A DNA stretch of 64,000 bases, taken from the NCBI GenBank assembly GCA_029465975.1, contig CM055745.1:3332204-3396203 (forward strand), read 5' to 3'. The position numbers were made by a program, and so were the translations under genes. The notes beneath the pieces are model-generated. The model was not told where the DNA came from and made no database searches. It worked only from the letters and a program-made list of their open reading frames with translations. Below are positions 62,541 to 64,000 of the stretch, in pieces (within the stretch, counting starts at the first letter, position 1; every line of letters starts with the position of its first letter). This DNA comes from Dallia pectoralis (Eukaryota > Chordata > Actinopteri > Esociformes > Umbridae).

Positions 62541-64000
62541 CTCAATATCCATCCTGGTTTATTCAATATCCATCCTGGTTTATTCAATATCCATCCTGGT
62601 TTAGTCAATATCCATCCTGGTTTATTCAATATCCATCCTGGTTTATTCAATATCCATCCTGGGTTATTCAATATCCACCCTGGTTTATTCAATATCCATC
62701 CTGCTTTATTCAATATCCATCCTGGTTTATTCTATATCCATCCTGCTTTATTCAATATCCATCCTGGTTTATTCAATATCCATCCTGCTTTATTCAATAT
62801 CCATCCTGGTTTATTCAATATCCATCCTGGTTTATTCAATATCCATCCTGGTTTATTCAATATCCATCCTGGTTTATTCAATATCCATCCTGGTTTATTC
62901 AATATCCACCCTGGTTTATTCAATATCCATCCAATATCCTGGTTTATTCTATATCCATCCTGCTTTATTCAATATCCATCCTGGTTTATTCTATATCCAT
63001 CCTGCTTTATTCAATATCCATCCTGGTTTATTCAATATCCATCCTGCTTTATTCAATATCCATCCTGGTTTATTCAATATCCATCCTGGTTTATTCAATA
63101 TCCATCCTGGTTTATTCAATATCCATCCTGGTTTATTCAATATCCATCCTGGTTTATTCAATATCCATCCTGGTTTATTCAATATCCATCCTGCTTTATT
63201 CAATATCCATCCTGGTTTATTCAATATCCATCCTGCTTTATTCAATATATCTGGTTTATTCAATATCCATCCTGGTTTATTCAATATCCATCCTGCTTTA
63301 TTCAATATCCATCCTGGTTTATTCTATATCCATCCTGCTTTATTCAATATCCATCCTGGTTTATTCAATATCCATCCTGCTTTATTCAATATCCATCCTG
63401 GTTTATTCAATATCCATCCTGGTTTATTCAATATCCATCCTGGTTTATTCAATATCCATCCTGGTTTATTCAATATCCATCCTGGTTTATTCAATATCCA
63501 TCCTGCTTTATTCAATATCCATCCTGGTTTATTCTATATCCATCCTGGTTTATTCAATATCCATCCTGCTTTATTCAATATCCACCCTGGTTTATTCAAT
63601 ATCCATCCTGGTTTATTCAATATCCTTCCTGGTTTATTCAATATCCACCCTGGTTTATTCAATATCCATCCTGGTTTATTCAATATCCATCCTGGTTTAT
63701 TCAATATCCATCCTGGTTTATTCAATATCCATCCTGCTTTATTCAATATCCACCCTGGTTTATTCAATATCCATCCTGGTTTATTCAATATCCATCCTGG
63801 TTTATTCAATATCCATCCTGGTTTATTCTATATCCATCCTGGTTTATTCAATATCCACCCTGGTTTATTCTATATCCATCCTGGTTTATTCTATATCCAT
63901 CCTGGTTTATTCAATATCCACCCTGGTTTATTCAATATCCACCCTGGTTTATTCAATATCCATCCTGGTTTATTCAATATCCACCCTGGTTTATTCAATA
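62541..64000. repeat. 21-bp minisatellite running off the window end, at least 69 copies
   Basis: The unit TATTCAATATCCATCCTGGTT has TTGCTT, CACCC and TCTATAT variants. Blocks of about 240 and 210 bp recur (the TTCTATATCCATCCTGCTTT variant near 62731, 62948 and 62990, and 63322). NKPGWIL-type frames on the minus strand follow from 21 = 3 x 7. Confidence 0.96.

Noticed and set aside
24011..64000. HSBP1, the gene that follows CDH13 in mammals
   Set aside because: I looked for its short coiled-coil coding sequence and did not see it; synteny cannot be tested here.

Overview
This is vertebrate, almost certainly teleost fish, genomic DNA. The evidence is two split exons of a cadherin-13 gene with GT/AG introns, a Tc1-like transposon and non-LTR retrotransposon remnants of types common in fish, a solo LTR, and many CA/GT microsatellites. 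I cannot name the species. There are no bacterial genes, no RNA genes and no CRISPR array.

The only host gene I can support is the 3' part of CDH13 (T-cadherin, the GPI-anchored cadherin) on the + strand. One exon is at 1-102 (its 5' end may lie outside the window). The next is at 4505-4723 and carries the end of EC5, the Cys-rich stalk, the NAAG omega-site region and the GPI-signal hydrophobic tail. A candidate terminal exon with 3' UTR lies at about 23173-24010 and ends with AATAAA plus a GU-rich downstream element. If that is right, the last intron is about 18.4 kb. Everything after about 24 kb looks intergenic or intronic, with no recognisable host gene.

The central oddity is at 4696-9283. 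The exon-intron boundary itself (last 28 nt of the exon plus first 9 nt of the intron) is a 37-bp minisatellite repeated about 124 times without a length change, so the functional 5' splice site is followed by about 123 near-identical GTGAGT donors.

About half of the 64 kb is tandem repeat, in roughly 30 mostly unrelated arrays with units of 10-58 bp. Some are traceable to their source: the CDH13 splice junction (37 bp), a LINE 3' region (39 bp) and a LINE reverse-transcriptase segment (54 bp). Other arrays multiply motifs that match transcription-factor sites: CCAAT boxes at 32-bp spacing (12.3-13.6 kb), GC boxes (21.7-22.3 kb) and CACCTG E-boxes (28.3-28.6 kb).

Mobile elements: a deletion-ridden Tc1-like element with long TIRs (about 11010-12242); a LINE fragment inserted into a 32-bp minisatellite (about 17948-19524); a LINE RT fragment swollen by the 54-bp repeat (about 43815-45920); an internally deleted LINE (about 48594-49560); and a clean 387-bp solo LTR with a 5-bp target-site duplication (42887-43273). 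Nearly all long open frames in the window are low-complexity translations of tandem repeats and are not called as genes.
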